From NCBI RefSeq assembly GCF_000757485.1, contig NZ_JPYO01000036.1:204894-268893 (forward strand): 64,000 nucleotides of DNA. The letters run 5' to 3'. The notes under the pieces are model-generated. The model did not search any database and was not told the origin of the DNA. It saw nothing but the letters and a program-made list of their open reading frames with translations. Shown piece after piece: positions 44,435-54,036 of the stretch. Each line of letters opens with the position of its first letter. The first letter of the stretch is position 1. Both the position numbers and the translations under genes were made by a program. This DNA is from Achromobacter sp. RTa. GTDB lineage: Bacteria; Pseudomonadota; Gammaproteobacteria; Burkholderiales; Burkholderiaceae_B.

Positions 44435-45215
44435 GCTCTCCTCCGTCTCCAAGAGTTTCGGCGGCCTGCACGTGCTGCATGACGTCAGCCTGTCCGTGCC
44501 CGAGGGCGCCATCTTCGGCCTGATCGGGCCCAACGGCGCCGGCAAGACCACGGTGTTCAATCTGATCACCGGCCTGTTGCCGCCCAGCGGCGGCTCGATC
44601 ACCTTCAAGGGCGAGAGCGTACTGCGCAAGAAGCCGCACAGCATCACCCGCATGGGGATCGCGCGCACGTTCCAGAACATCCGTCTCTTCAAGGAAATGA
44701 CGCTGCTGGAAAACGTGGTCGTCGGCGCCTACCGCCACATGAACTACGGCTTTCCCAGCCTGCTCCTCGGCCTGCCCGGATTCCGCGAGCACGAGAAGCA
44801 CGCCCGCGAGCGCGCCCACGAGCTGCTGACCTGGATGCGCCTGGACCACAAGGCCAACGACCTGGCGGACAACCTGTCCTACGGCGAGCAGCGCCGCCTG
44901 GAGCTGGCGCGCGCGCTGGCCACCGAGCCCAAGCTGCTGCTGCTGGACGAGCCCGTGGCCGGCATGAACACCGGCGAACGCGCCGAACTCATGCGCGAGA
45001 TCCTGGCCATCCGCGACCGCGGCTACACCATCCTCATGATCGAGCACGACATGCGCTTCGTCATGGGCCTTTGCGAACGCATTGCGGTGCTGAACTTCGG
45101 CAAGATCATCGCTTGCGGCGGTCCTGAAGAGATCCGCAACAACGAGCAGGTCATCGAGGCCTACCTGGGCCGCGAAGACGACGAGGACACCGAACAAGCG
45201 GAGGGCGCGAAATGA
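44427..45215 (+). CDS. livG: Branched-chain amino acid-type ABC ATPase LivG
   Basis: A 262-residue ATPase with Walker A IGPNGAGKTTVFNLITG, the Q-loop region ARTFQNIRLFKEMTLLENV typical of LivG, signature LSYGEQRRLELARAL, Walker B LLLLDEPVAGMN and H-loop MIEHDMRFVMG. AAGGAGG precedes the ATG, which lies within the end of livM. Confidence 0.97.
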   Translation: MLELSSVSKSFGGLHVLHDVSLSVPEGAIFGLIGPNGAGKTTVFNLITGLLPPSGGSITFKGESVLRKKPHSITRMGIARTFQNIRLFKEMTLLENVVVGAYRHMNYGFPSLLLGLPGFREHEKHARERAHELLTWMRLDHKANDLADNLSYGEQRRLELARALATEPKLLLLDEPVAGMNTGERAELMREILAIRDRGYTILMIEHDMRFVMGLCERIAVLNFGKIIACGGPEEIRNNEQVIEAYLGREDDEDTEQAEGAK

Positions 45216-45922
45216 GCGCAATGCTGGAAGTCCGCGGGCTCGAGGTCAATTACGGCCACATCGAGGCTGTCCGCGGCATAGACCTGGACCTGAACGCCAA
45301 GGAAATCACCGCGCTGGTGGGCGCCAACGGCGCCGGCAAATCGACCACGCTGCTCGCGCTGTCGGGGCTCTTGCCCAAGGCGCGCGGCCGCATCCTGTTC
45401 GAAGGCGAGGACATCACCAACCTGGCGCCCCACCAACTGGTGGCGCGAGGCATCGTGCAGGTGCCGGAAGGCCGGGCGATCCTCACCACCATGACGGTGC
45501 TGGAGAACCTGGAGCTGGGCGCATACCGCCGCGGGCTGAAGAACGTCGGCAACGACCTGGAATACGTGTTCAACCTGTTTCCGCGCCTGAAAGAGCGGAT
45601 CACGGGCATCGCCGGCAACCTGTCCGGCGGCGAACAGCAGATGCTGGCCATCGGCCGGGCCCTGATGGCCAAGCCGCGCCTGCTCCTGCTGGACGAACCG
45701 TCGATGGGCCTGGCCCCCATCGTGGTGCAGGAGATCTTCCGGTCGCTGCGCGCCATCAACGCCGACGGCCTGACCCTGTTCCTGGTGGAGCAGAACGTGC
45801 GCCAGGCGCTCAAGATCGCCCAACAGGGCTACGTGCTGGAGAACGGCGCCATGGCGCTGACGGGCACGGGCCGCGAACTGCTGGGCCACCCTCGCGTATT
45901 GGAAGCCTACCTGGGCGCCTGA
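45212..45922 (+). CDS. livF: Branched-chain amino acid-type ABC ATPase LivF
   Basis: A 236-residue ATPase, last gene of the operon, starting in an ATGA overlap with livG. Walker A GANGAGKSTTLLALSG, the LivF-type VPEGRAILTTMTVLENLELGAY, signature LSGGEQQMLAIGRAL and Walker B LLLLDEPSMGLAP are all present. Confidence 0.97.
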   Translation: MSAMLEVRGLEVNYGHIEAVRGIDLDLNAKEITALVGANGAGKSTTLLALSGLLPKARGRILFEGEDITNLAPHQLVARGIVQVPEGRAILTTMTVLENLELGAYRRGLKNVGNDLEYVFNLFPRLKERITGIAGNLSGGEQQMLAIGRALMAKPRLLLLDEPSMGLAPIVVQEIFRSLRAINADGLTLFLVEQNVRQALKIAQQGYVLENGAMALTGTGRELLGHPRVLEAYLGA

Positions 45923-46231
45923 CACAGGACGGGGGATGTGTCCCTCGTTCCAGGCATCGGCCGGCGCTCTTCGGACGCCGCCTGCCGGTTTCCCGCAGTC
46001 AACCCAGTTGCCCATTTTTTGAGCAGCTGTGTTAGAATTGCAGGCTTTCCCTCATTTTGGCCATTGCACGGGCGGGTAATAACGCTTAGGCGAGGCGCCG
46101 AGATCCTCCACGAACCGGGTGCTAGCAGTAGTAGATAGCAGCTAGGTAGCAGATTAGCCCGGGGGCTGGTGCGGTTTGGGGGAAGAAGCTGGCTGGATGG
46201 TCCGGCCAGAATTTTTTTACTAGGAACCATC
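45923..46231. other. 309-base gap with the rplM promoter and leader
   Basis: No gene is seen. An extended -10 promoter at 46008-46038 leaves a leader of about 190 bases before rplM. In E. coli the L13 protein represses its own mRNA through the leader. Whether this leader does the same cannot be told from sequence alone. Confidence 0.6.
46008..46038 (+). promoter_or_regulatory. Promoter of rplM-rpsI
   Basis: Extended -10, TG-T-TAGAAT (46030-46038), with TTGCCC at 46008-46013 as a loosely spaced (19 bases) -35. It is AT-rich for the region, as expected for a strong ribosomal promoter. Confidence 0.6.
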
Positions 46232-46660
46232 ATGAAGACCTTTGTGGCCAAGCCGCATGAAGTCCAACGTGACTGGTTTGTGATCGACGCCAAGGGCAAA
46301 GTCCTCGGTCGTGTGGCCAGCGAAGTCGCACGTCGTCTGCGTGGCAAGCACAAACCTGAATTCACGCCGCACGTTGATACCGGTGACTACATCGTCATCA
46401 TCAACGCTGCCGATATCGTCGTTACGGGTAGCAAGGCGAAGGACAAGAAGTACTTCCGCCACACCACGTACCCGGGCGGTATCCGTGAAACGAACTTCGA
46501 GAAACTCCAAGAGCGTTTCCCCGGCCGCGCCATCCAGAAGGCTGTCAAGGGCATGCTGCCCAAGGGTCCTCTGGGCTACGCCATGATCAAGAAACTGAAG
46601 GTGTACGCCGGTGCCGAGCACCCGCACACCGCCCAGCAGCCCAAGACGCTGGATATCTAA
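46232..46660 (+). CDS. rplM: 50S ribosomal protein L13
   Basis: A 142-residue large-subunit protein of standard length. It starts [33 protein letters not shown] and contains the signature [23 protein letters not shown] near the C-terminus. AGGAA precedes the ATG at 46232. It is co-transcribed with rpsI nine bases downstream. Confidence 0.99.
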   Translation: MKTFVAKPHEVQRDWFVIDAKGKVLGRVASEVARRLRGKHKPEFTPHVDTGDYIVIINAADIVVTGSKAKDKKYFRHTTYPGGIRETNFEKLQERFPGRAIQKAVKGMLPKGPLGYAMIKKLKVYAGAEHPHTAQQPKTLDI

Positions 46661-46669
46661 GGAAACGCC

Positions 46670-47062
46670 ATGATCGGTAACTGGAATTACGGAACCGGCC
46701 GTCGCAAAACCTCGGTGGCTCGCGTTTTCATCAAGAAGGGCACGGGTAAGATCGTCGTCAACGGCAAGCCCGTCGACGAGTTCTTCGCCCGCGAAACCGG
46801 CCGCATGATCGTGCGCCAACCGCTGGAACTGACCGGCCACCTGGAATCGTTCGACATCAAGGTCAACGTGCACGGCGGCGGTGAAACCGGCCAGGCCGGC
46901 GCAGTCCGTCACGGCATCACGCGCGCCCTGATCGACTACGACGCGACCCTGAAGTCCGCGCTGTCGCAAGCTGGCTTCGTGACCCGCGATGCCCGTGAAG
47001 TCGAACGTAAGAAGGTCGGCTTCCGCAAGGCACGTCGTCGCAAGCAGTTCAGCAAGCGTTAA
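46670..47062 (+). CDS. rpsI: 30S ribosomal protein S9
   Basis: A 130-residue small-subunit protein. The signature [19 protein letters not shown] is in the middle. The C-terminal tail, [11 protein letters not shown], is the extension that reaches the P-site tRNA anticodon stem. TAAGGA precedes the start. A strong terminator follows. Confidence 0.99.
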   Translation: MIGNWNYGTGRRKTSVARVFIKKGTGKIVVNGKPVDEFFARETGRMIVRQPLELTGHLESFDIKVNVHGGGETGQAGAVRHGITRALIDYDATLKSALSQAGFVTRDAREVERKKVGFRKARRRKQFSKR

Positions 47063-47070
47063 TGCCCTGC

Positions 47071-47098
47071 AAAAAAGCCCGCTTCGGCGGGCTTTTTT
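47071..47098 (+). terminator. Rho-independent terminator after rpsI
   Basis: AAAAAAGCCCGC-TTCG-GCGGGCTTTTTT, a 12-bp stem with a UUCG tetraloop and T-run, directly after the rpsI stop. Confidence 0.95.
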
Positions 47099-47252
47099 GT
47101 CGCTGGAATTCCGTCGCTGGAACCTCGCCGCGGAACTCCGCGGATCGCCTCCGGTCGGAACTAGGGGTTGCGGTGCCATTCCGGGCGCTCCGCCGCAATA
47201 TCCGCTGTCCCGAGCGATACAATCTATCCTCGTTCTACGAAGAGCACACACC

Positions 47253-48317
47253 ATGGCCCAAGCATCGAATACCCGCATCAAGGTCGGCATCGTCGGCGGC
47301 ACCGGCTACACCGGCGTCGAGCTGCTGCGCTTGCTGTCGCAGCACCCCAACGTGGAACTGACCGCCATCACGTCCCGCAAGGAAGACGGATTGCCTGTCG
47401 CCGACATGTATCCGAACCTGCGAGGCCGCGTGAAGCTCGCTTTCTCCGCTCCGGAAAAGGCCACGCTGACGGATTGCGACGTGGTGTTCTTCGCTACGCC
47501 CCATGGGGTGGCCATGGCCCAGGCCCAGGAGCTGATCTCCGCCGGTACCCGGGTCATCGACCTGGCCGCGGACTTCCGCCTGCAGGACATCCCCACCTTC
47601 GAGCGCTGGTACAAGATTCCCCACACCTGCCCGGACATCCTGGCCGAATCCCAGTATGGCCTGGTGGAGTTGAACCGCGAAGCCATCTCCAAGGCCCGCG
47701 TGATCGGCAATCCCGGCTGCTATCCCACCACAGTCCTGCTCGGCCTGGCGCCGTTGCTGGAAGGCGGCAAGAAGCTGGTGGATGCGCAAACCCTGATCGC
47801 GGACTGCAAGTCCGGCGTGTCGGGCGCCGGCCGCAAGGCCGAAGTGGGCTCGCTGTTCTCGGAAGCCTCCGACAACTTCAAGGCCTACGGCGTGGCGGGC
47901 CATCGCCATCACCCCGAAATCGTCGCCCAGCTCGAGAAGATCGCCGGCGGCAAGGTCGGCCTGACCTTCGTGCCGCACCTGGTGCCGATGATCCGCGGCA
48001 TGTTCTCCACGATCTACGCGCGCATCCTGCCCGAAGCCCGCGATACCGATTTCCAGGCGCTGTTCGAGCAACGTTACGCGGATGAGCCGTTCGTGGACGT
48101 AATGCCCGCCGGCAGCCTGCCCGAAACGCGTTCGGTGCGTGCCTCCAATAACCTGCGCATCGCGCTCAGCCGTCCCGGCAACGGCGACCAGCTGATCGTG
48201 ATGGTGGTCCAGGACAACCTGGTCAAGGGCGCCGCCGGCCAGGCCGTCCAGAACATGAACCTGATGTTCGGCATCCCTGAATCCACCGGCCTGGACCAGG
48301 TCGCCATCTTGCCCTGA
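47253..48317 (+). CDS. argC: N-acetyl-gamma-glutamyl-phosphate reductase
   Basis: Third enzyme of arginine synthesis; it reduces N-acetylglutamyl phosphate with NADPH. The 354-residue long-type ArgC begins with the Rossmann motif [19 protein letters not shown]. The catalytic Cys is in [15 protein letters not shown] near residue 157 and the catalytic His in AGHRHHPEI near 220. The start at 47253 follows the rpsI terminator. The next gene begins inside its stop codon (TGATG). Confidence 0.97.
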   Translation: MAQASNTRIKVGIVGGTGYTGVELLRLLSQHPNVELTAITSRKEDGLPVADMYPNLRGRVKLAFSAPEKATLTDCDVVFFATPHGVAMAQAQELISAGTRVIDLAADFRLQDIPTFERWYKIPHTCPDILAESQYGLVELNREAISKARVIGNPGCYPTTVLLGLAPLLEGGKKLVDAQTLIADCKSGVSGAGRKAEVGSLFSEASDNFKAYGVAGHRHHPEIVAQLEKIAGGKVGLTFVPHLVPMIRGMFSTIYARILPEARDTDFQALFEQRYADEPFVDVMPAGSLPETRSVRASNNLRIALSRPGNGDQLIVMVVQDNLVKGAAGQAVQNMNLMFGIPESTGLDQVAILP

Positions 48318-49108
48318 TGTACCCGGGCTGGCGGCCCTCGGGCCGTCAGCCGATGCTCTTTATGCCAGCCGACTCCACCGCAATGCCCCAGGCTCGCCCC
48401 GCCGGCGGGCTGGCGCGCGTGTTCGCGGGTTTGCTCGCCGGCGTGCTGCTGGGCGGCTCCGCAGGCTATTTCTACGCCCGCCAGGTTTACCGTCCGCAGG
48501 ACGCCATCGTCGTCAGCGCCCGCCAGGCCGAGGCTCAGGAAGAGGCCATGCGCCAGCAGGCTACGCAGCTGCGCTACACGCAGGGGCAGCTGGATACCGC
48601 CGATGGCGAACTGGTCATCGAACGTTCGGCCCGCCAGGAGCTCGAAACCCAGCTGCGGGCGGCCCAGGCGGAGGTTGGCCGCGTGCGCGACCAGCTGGCG
48701 TTCTATGAACAGCTCCTGCCTCCCGGGCCCGAGGGGTCGGTGGACATCCGCAGCGTGCAGGTCGACCGCAGTGGAGGCGGGCTGCGCTACAAGGTCTTGC
48801 TGATGCGCAGCGGCCGCAACGGCGGGGCCCAATTCGCCGGAGCCCTGCGGTTTCAGGCCACGGGAACCTTGAAGGGCGAAACGGTGACGGTGGATCTGGC
48901 CCCCATGCAGGTCAAGTCCGAGTCCGGCCCGGTGGCCGTTACCGGCGAGAACACGGCCGCGGCATCGCTGGCCCTGCAATTCGATCAGTACCAGCGCAGC
49001 CAGGGCCTGCTGGCGGTGCCCGAGGGATTTGTCCCCGAAAGCGTGACCGTCAGCGTCCTCGAGGGGGAAACCGTCCGCGCTTCCCGTAGCGTCAAGCTGG
49101 AGCTTTGA
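48317..49108 (+). CDS. Membrane-anchored coiled-coil protein, unknown function
   Basis: A 263-residue protein with one N-terminal transmembrane helix (LARVFAGLLAGVLLGGSAGYFYA, residues ~31-53). A coiled coil rich in Gln, Glu and Arg follows (~68-135: QAEAQEEAMRQQATQLRY), then a periplasmic beta-rich C-terminal domain (DIRSVQVDRSGGGLRYKVLL to the end). The shape matches the DUF6776-type proteins often found near argC and erpA in betaproteobacteria. Function is unknown. The ATG overlaps the argC stop by one base; in-frame ATGs at residues 13, 16 and 23 are possible alternatives. Confidence 0.75.
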   Translation: MYPGWRPSGRQPMLFMPADSTAMPQARPAGGLARVFAGLLAGVLLGGSAGYFYARQVYRPQDAIVVSARQAEAQEEAMRQQATQLRYTQGQLDTADGELVIERSARQELETQLRAAQAEVGRVRDQLAFYEQLLPPGPEGSVDIRSVQVDRSGGGLRYKVLLMRSGRNGGAQFAGALRFQATGTLKGETVTVDLAPMQVKSESGPVAVTGENTAAASLALQFDQYQRSQGLLAVPEGFVPESVTVSVLEGETVRASRSVKLEL

Positions 49109-49194
49109 GTCTGCGCAAGCCCTGCGCTATAGTGACACCATACGAGCGGCGAGGCCGCTCATCGAAATATGGCCGAACCGGCCAGGAGTGAACC

Positions 49195-49566
49195 ATGAAT
49201 GCAGTGACCGAAACCGTCGACCTGCAGGCCGCACCGCCTGCTCCCCTGGTCTTTACCGACTCGGCTGCGGCCAAGGTGAAGGATCTGTTGGCCGAAGAAG
49301 GCAATCCCGAGCTCAAGCTGCGCGTTTTCGTGCAGGGCGGCGGCTGTTCGGGTTTCCAGTACGGCTTCACGTTCGACGAAGTCGTGAACGAAGACGACAC
49401 CGTGCTGGACAAGGCCGGCGTGCAACTGCTCGTCGATCCGATGAGCTTCCAGTACCTGGTCGGCGCGGAAATCGACTACAAGGAAGACCTGGAAGGCGCG
49501 CAGTTCGTCATCCGCAATCCCAATGCCAGCACCACCTGCGGCTGCGGTTCCTCGTTCTCGGTGTAA
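49195..49566 (+). CDS. erpA: Iron-sulfur cluster insertion protein ErpA
   Basis: A 123-residue A-type carrier that passes Fe-S clusters to targets such as IspG. The three ligand cysteines are in [15 protein letters not shown] (near residue 51) and the C-terminal [11 protein letters not shown]. The N-terminus of about 15 residues is variable. CAGGAG lies before the ATG. A bidirectional terminator follows and also serves anmK from the other side. Confidence 0.96.
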   Translation: MNAVTETVDLQAAPPAPLVFTDSAAAKVKDLLAEEGNPELKLRVFVQGGGCSGFQYGFTFDEVVNEDDTVLDKAGVQLLVDPMSFQYLVGAEIDYKEDLEGAQFVIRNPNASTTCGCGSSFSV

Positions 49567-49590
49567 ACCACCGTCCGGGCAGTTTCCGCA

Positions 49591-49624
49591 AAGCCCTTCG
49601 GCGCATGCCGAAGGGCTTTTGCTT
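49591..49624. terminator. Bidirectional terminator between erpA and anmK
   Basis: A 12-bp perfect stem, AAGCCCTTCGGC-GCAT-GCCGAAGGGCTT, followed by T-rich sequence on the plus strand. It lies between the convergent erpA and anmK stop codons. Confidence 0.85.
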
Positions 49625-49632
49625 TTGGCGTC

Positions 49633-50766
49633 CTAAGCGGGGTAGAGCGCGCCCAGGATGCGGGGTCCGCTTGCCCCCGTGACGGCGGGCAGCCCCGCGG
49701 GGCTGCCCGCCATGAAGGCCTGCGCCAGCCAGGCGAAGGCCAGGGCCTCGACCTCCTGCGCCGGCACGCCCAGCGCATCGGTGGCGCGCACGGGGCGCTG
49801 CAGGCAGTAAGCGAGCTCGCGCATCAGGCCGGCATTGCGCGCGCCGCCTCCACAGACGAATACTTCCCGCGTGCCGGCCGCGGCGGCGTCGATGGCGTTC
49901 GCCACGGTCCGGGCGGTCAGGCGCTGCAGGGTGGCCTGTACGTCCTGAGGGGCCGGCCTGGAGCCGTCGTACGCGTCCAGGCGGGCGTCCAGCCACTGCA
50001 TGTTGAACAGGTCGCGGCCCGTGGATTTGGGCGGGGGCAGCGCGAACCAGGGCTCGCTGGCGATCAGTTGTTCAAGCAGGGGCGCCACGACCTGCCCGGT
50101 GGCGGCCCAGCGGCCGTCGGCATCATAAGGCGTGCCCAGGTGGCGCTGGCACCATCCATCCAGGAAGACGTTGGCCGGGCCCGTGTCGAAGCCGCGCGGG
50201 GGCTGCCCCGGCTCCAGCAGCGTCACATTGGCGATGCCGCCCAGGTTGAGCACGGCGCGGCCCTGGGGCGCGCCGAACACGGCCGCATGGAAGGGAGGCA
50301 CCAGGGGGGCCCCCTGGCCGCCCGCCGCCACGTCGCGGCTGCGGAAGTCGGCCACCACGTCGATGCCCGACAGTTCCGCCAGCAAGGCGGGGGCGTTGAG
50401 CTGGATGGTATAGCCGCTGTCGGGGCGGTGGCGGACCGTCTGGCCGTGAGCGCCGATGGCGGCGACGTCCCGCGCCTCGACGCCTGCGTCGCGCAGCAGC
50501 GCGGTTACGGCCTGGGCATACAGGCGGGCCAGCGAGTTGGCGGCCAGCGCGCCGCGGGCCAGTTCGTCTTCTCCGGCGACATTCAGCGCCAACAACTCCT
50601 GGCGCAGCTCCGACGGCATGGGCAGGCTGGAGCTGGCGAGCACCTGCGGAGGCTGGCCCGGGGCCAGGCGCGCCAGCACGCCATCCACGCCGTCGACGCT
50701 GGTGCCGGACATCAGTCCGATGTAGAGCTGGGAGTCCTTGCGTTGCGCGGGCAGGGTTGAAGTCAC
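49633..50766 (-). CDS. anmK: Anhydro-N-acetylmuramic acid kinase
   Basis: Phosphorylates and hydrolyses 1,6-anhydroMurNAc during cell-wall recycling, giving MurNAc-6-phosphate. The 377-residue protein has the N-terminal ATP motif YIGLMSGTSVDGVDGVL, AAIGAHGQTVRHRP, NLGGIANVTLL and the C-terminal FVCGGGARNAGLMREL. A GTG at 50766 is chosen because it gives the family's usual length; the only earlier start is a TTG that adds a hydrophobic stretch not found in homologues. It lies downstream of the M23 peptidase gene, behind that gene's terminator. Confidence 0.94.
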   Translation of the reverse strand: MTSTLPAQRKDSQLYIGLMSGTSVDGVDGVLARLAPGQPPQVLASSSLPMPSELRQELLALNVAGEDELARGALAANSLARLYAQAVTALLRDAGVEARDVAAIGAHGQTVRHRPDSGYTIQLNAPALLAELSGIDVVADFRSRDVAAGGQGAPLVPPFHAAVFGAPQGRAVLNLGGIANVTLLEPGQPPRGFDTGPANVFLDGWCQRHLGTPYDADGRWAATGQVVAPLLEQLIASEPWFALPPPKSTGRDLFNMQWLDARLDAYDGSRPAPQDVQATLQRLTARTVANAIDAAAAGTREVFVCGGGARNAGLMRELAYCLQRPVRATDALGVPAQEVEALAFAWLAQAFMAGSPAGLPAVTGASGPRILGALYPA

Positions 50767-50833
50767 GGGCGTCTCGGAGGCAAAAAGAAGAAGGATAGCG
50801 CCCAACGCGCCGCGCCACGAGCCGGCCCAAGAC

Positions 50834-50870
50834 AAAAAAACGGCCGCGCAAGGGAGATTGCGCGGCCGTC
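50834..50870 (-). terminator. Rho-independent terminator of the M23 peptidase gene
   Basis: Read on the minus strand, a CGGCCGCGCA/TGCGCGGCCG stem (8-base loop) is followed by seven T, about 30 bases after the stop codon at 50898. Confidence 0.92.
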
Positions 50871-50897
50871 TTCAGGCGTATCGCGAGCCTGGGCTGC

Positions 50898-52307
50898 CTA
50901 GCGGCTGGCCACGTTGGTCAGGGAGTCGGGCAGGGTCTGCTGGAACTGGGTCAGCAACTGGATCTGCTGCTTGTACGGAGCCACGGCCTGGTTGAACGCG
51001 CGCACTTCTGCGGGTTCCAGGCTGCGGGCGACCGGCAGGTCCACCGACAGCGGGTCGATCGGCTGGTTGTCCACGCGGAATTCGTAGTGCAGGTGCGGGC
51101 CGGTCGCCCAGCCGGTGGAGCCGACATAGCCCAGCAACTGGCCTTGCGAGATCTTCGCGCCCTTGGTGATGCCAGCAGCGATGCGGCTCTGGTGGGCGTA
51201 CAGCGTCGAGTACTTGCCGTGGTGCTTCACGATGACCACGTTGCCGTACCCGTTCTGCCAGCCCGCGAACTCGACGGTGCCGTCGGCGGTGGAGTGGATC
51301 GGCGTGCCGGAGGGCGCGGCGTAGTCCACGCCCTTGTGCCCCGTCCAGGTCTTGTGGATGGGGTGCATGCGCATGCCGAACGTGGAGCTGATGCGGCTGA
51401 ACTTCAGGGCGGTGCGCAGGAACGCGCCGCGCAGGCTGGTGCCGTCGAAGTCGTAGTACGAACCGCTCTTTTCGTCGGGGCTGAACCAGACGGCGCTGTA
51501 GGTCTTGCCACCGTTGATGAACTCGAGGGCCAGCACGCGGCCGGCGCCGGCGTAGCGGCCGTCGTGCGAGCGCACTTCGTAGACCACGCGGAACTGGTCG
51601 CCCTGGCGCAGGTCGCGCAGGAAGTCGATCTTGGCGCTGAGGATGTCGGCCATCTGCATGGTGACCGAATCCGGGATGCCGGCGGCGTCGGTGGCGCCGA
51701 ACAGCGACGACTTGATCGTGCCCACGGCGACGCGGGTCTGGCGGTCGGTGTTTTCGGTGATTTCCTCGGCCTTGTAGCTATCGCCGGAGGGGGCGACGTG
51801 CAGCATGCGCGTCACGACCTGGCCGTCGGCTTCGTTGCCGGGGGTGTGGATGTAGCGCAGCCAGATCAGGTTGCCCTGTTCGTCCGTGGCGGCCTGCACG
51901 GAGCGGCCCGGATACAGCTTGTAGATGCTGCGGGCGCTGGCGTCATGCGTCAGGAAGGCTTGCAGGTTGGGGGCGTCCAGCTCCAGGCGCTGCAGTACGG
52001 CGGACAGCGTGTCGCCGGAGCGGATGCGGGTCTCGCTGATGTATGGCGCGGCGCTGGGCGTGCTGACTTCGACTTGCTCGGCGGTCAGCGGCAGGATGCT
52101 CTGGATGACGCGGGACGGGGGGAGCTCGCTGCGGTCGGGTTGCTGCACCATGCCGAGGGCGGCGGCGCCGGCGAACAGACCAATGGCGGTGACGAGAAGA
52201 GTGCGACGGAAAAGTCCCGAGCGGTGGGGCTTGGGTTCTACGGGCGCAAACAGGGCAGCAACTTTGCGCTTGATGCTACTCGCCAGTTCGTGGAGGCCAC
52301 GATTCAT
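50898..52307 (-). CDS. M23-family murein endopeptidase, MepM-like
   Basis: A 469-residue membrane-anchored peptidase that probably cuts peptidoglycan cross-links. One N-terminal transmembrane helix (TLLVTAIGLFAGAAALGMV, residues ~35-55), an OapA/LysM-like domain (ETRIRSGDTLSAVLQRLEL, ~90-110) and a long linker are followed by the LytM domain. The zinc site has HKGVDYAAPSGTPI (His and Asp) and GPHLHYEFRV (HxH), with GYGNVVIVKHHGKYSTLYAHQ between. All ligands are present, so it should be active. It is divergent from tyrS. Confidence 0.93.
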   Translation of the reverse strand: MNRGLHELASSIKRKVAALFAPVEPKPHRSGLFRRTLLVTAIGLFAGAAALGMVQQPDRSELPPSRVIQSILPLTAEQVEVSTPSAAPYISETRIRSGDTLSAVLQRLELDAPNLQAFLTHDASARSIYKLYPGRSVQAATDEQGNLIWLRYIHTPGNEADGQVVTRMLHVAPSGDSYKAEEITENTDRQTRVAVGTIKSSLFGATDAAGIPDSVTMQMADILSAKIDFLRDLRQGDQFRVVYEVRSHDGRYAGAGRVLALEFINGGKTYSAVWFSPDEKSGSYYDFDGTSLRGAFLRTALKFSRISSTFGMRMHPIHKTWTGHKGVDYAAPSGTPIHSTADGTVEFAGWQNGYGNVVIVKHHGKYSTLYAHQSRIAAGITKGAKISQGQLLGYVGSTGWATGPHLHYEFRVDNQPIDPLSVDLPVARSLEPAEVRAFNQAVAPYKQQIQLLTQFQQTLPDSLTNVASR

Positions 52308-52482
52308 CGTGAAGATACCCTCTCAGGTGGCATGAGCTCGCAGGGTGCGCGATGCGAACAGGCCCTCGCGCGCCACGGTTTCCGGGGGCAAGGGCTGGCG
52401 CGAGGCGCATCTTGTGAACAACGGGTGGTAGAGCGACCGCAACTGCGTATAGATGGCAATTGCGTATGATTAGGGCGGTATC

Positions 52483-52499
52483 CTAGCCGATTCGGCTAG
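52483..52499. promoter_or_regulatory. Palindrome in the M23 peptidase/tyrS divergent region
   Basis: CTAGCCGA-T-TCGGCTAG, 8-bp perfect arms. It overlaps a TAGAAT (52497-52502) that could be the tyrS -10. It may be an operator for one or both genes, but no regulator is known. Confidence 0.4.
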
Positions 52500-52566
52500 A
52501 ATTTTCGATAGTTTTCGTCACTTTTTACACCTTTTTGTCGGCTGAAGCCGCGTTGGTCCCCCTGCC

Positions 52567-53796
52567 ATGTCATCCTCAGAAGCCCCAATCACCCCCGAAG
52601 TCGAAGCCGATCTGCGTATAGCCAAGCGCGGCTGCGACGAGCTCCTGGTCGAATCCGAGTTCGCCCGCAAGCTGGCCCGGAGCCGCGCCACGGGCGTTCC
52701 CCTGCGCATCAAGCTGGGGCTGGACCCGACCGCGCCGGACATCCACCTGGGTCACACGGTGGTGCTGAACAAGATGCGCCAGCTGCAGGACATGGGGCAC
52801 AACGTCATCTTCCTGATCGGGGATTTCACCTCGACCATCGGCGATCCCAGCGGCCGTAACAATACGCGCCCGCCGCTCACGCGTGAGCAGATCGAGGCCA
52901 ACGCCAAGACCTATTACGCCCAGGCCAGCCTGGTGCTCGATCCGGCCCGCACCGAGATCCGCTACAACTCCGAGTGGTGCGACCCGCTGGGCGCGCGCGG
53001 CATGATCCAGCTGGCTTCGCGCTATACGGTGGCGCGCATGATGGAGCGTGAGGACTTCACCAAGCGGTTCAAGGGCGGCATCCCGATCTCGGTGCATGAA
53101 TTCCTGTATCCGCTGATGCAGGGCTATGACTCCGTGGCGCTGAAGTCCGATCTGGAGCTGGGGGGCACCGATCAGAAGTTCAACCTGCTGGTCGGCCGCG
53201 AGCTGCAAAAGGAATATGGCCAGGAGCCCCAGTGCATCCTGACGATGCCGCTGCTGGTGGGCACGGACGGCGTAGAGAAGATGTCCAAGTCCAAGGGCAA
53301 CTACATCGGCATTTCGGAGTCGCCCGATTCGATGTTCGGCAAGCTGATGTCGATTTCCGACACGCTGATGTGGCGCTACTTCGAACTGCTGTCGTTCCGT
53401 TCGCTGGAAGACATCGCCGCGCTCAAGCAGGAGATCGACGGCGGCCGCAATCCGCGCGATGCCAAGGTCATGCTGGCCCAGGAAATCATTGCGCGCTTTC
53501 ATTCCCCCAAGGCGGCGGAAGAGGCGCTGGCCACGTTCGAGGCCCGCTTCCGCGACGGCGCCATTCCGGACGACATCCCCGAAGTGAACATCGGCGGCGC
53601 GCCCGTGGGCATCCTGAAGCTGCTGCGCGAAGCCGGCCTGGTCGCTTCCGGATCGGAAGCGCAGCGCAACGTGGAGCAGGGCGGCGTGCGGGTGAACGGC
53701 GATCGCGTGGAAGACAAATCGTTGCAATTGCCGGCGGGGACTTACGTCGTTCAGGTGGGCAAGCGCAAGTTCGCGCGTGTTAACTTGAATCCGTGA
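52567..53796 (+). CDS. tyrS: Tyrosyl-tRNA synthetase
   Basis: A 409-residue class I synthetase. HIGH-type motif [12 protein letters not shown] (near residue 58), tyrosine-pocket region [25 protein letters not shown] motif [12 protein letters not shown] (near 237) and a C-terminal S4 RNA-binding domain ([23 protein letters not shown]). The layout is that of the TyrZ-like group found in many betaproteobacteria. Confidence 0.97.
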   Translation: MSSSEAPITPEVEADLRIAKRGCDELLVESEFARKLARSRATGVPLRIKLGLDPTAPDIHLGHTVVLNKMRQLQDMGHNVIFLIGDFTSTIGDPSGRNNTRPPLTREQIEANAKTYYAQASLVLDPARTEIRYNSEWCDPLGARGMIQLASRYTVARMMEREDFTKRFKGGIPISVHEFLYPLMQGYDSVALKSDLELGGTDQKFNLLVGRELQKEYGQEPQCILTMPLLVGTDGVEKMSKSKGNYIGISESPDSMFGKLMSISDTLMWRYFELLSFRSLEDIAALKQEIDGGRNPRDAKVMLAQEIIARFHSPKAAEEALATFEARFRDGAIPDDIPEVNIGGAPVGILKLLREAGLVASGSEAQRNVEQGGVRVNGDRVEDKSLQLPAGTYVVQVGKRKFARVNLNP

Positions 53797-53805
53797 TTGC
53801 GGAGC

Positions 53806-53882
53806 TTTTGCCGTAGGGCCGCCCCAAGGCAAAAGACGCCCCCTTGGGGACAGCGAGCGAAGCGTGCGCGGCGTGAGGGCAT
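53806..53882 (-). repeat. Dispersed GC-rich hairpin repeat, copy C
   Basis: Minus-strand orientation: CTCACGCCGCGCACGC, then TGTCCCCAAGGGGGCG, then TTTTGCCTTGGGGCGGCCC and ACGGCAAAA. It directly follows tyrS. Confidence 0.8.
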
Positions 53883-53905
53883 CCACAGCCTCCGCAAGAA
53901 TGGCC

Positions 53906-53976
53906 GGCCCGCCGCCGGGCCGCCCCAAGGCGGGCCAGCCCCCTTGGGGGGCAGCGTGCTGCGTGGGGGCTTTTTT
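53906..53976 (-). repeat. Dispersed GC-rich hairpin repeat, copy D
   Basis: Same orientation as copy C and in tandem with it: AGCCCCCACGCAGCACGC, then GCTGCCCCCCAAGGGGGC, then GCCTTGGGGCGGCCC. Its right end reads GGGGGCTTTTTT on the plus strand and may terminate tyrS transcription. Confidence 0.8.
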
Positions 53977-54036
53977 GATACGCTGAGGGTACGGACAGGG
54001 GCAGTGGGGCCTTTGCGGCATATCTAGGAGCACGAC

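Noticed and set aside
45923-46231. A tRNA or small RNA gene between livF and rplM
   Set aside because: No cloverleaf with a TTCRA arm or CCA end was found. The stretch reads as promoter and leader for rplM.
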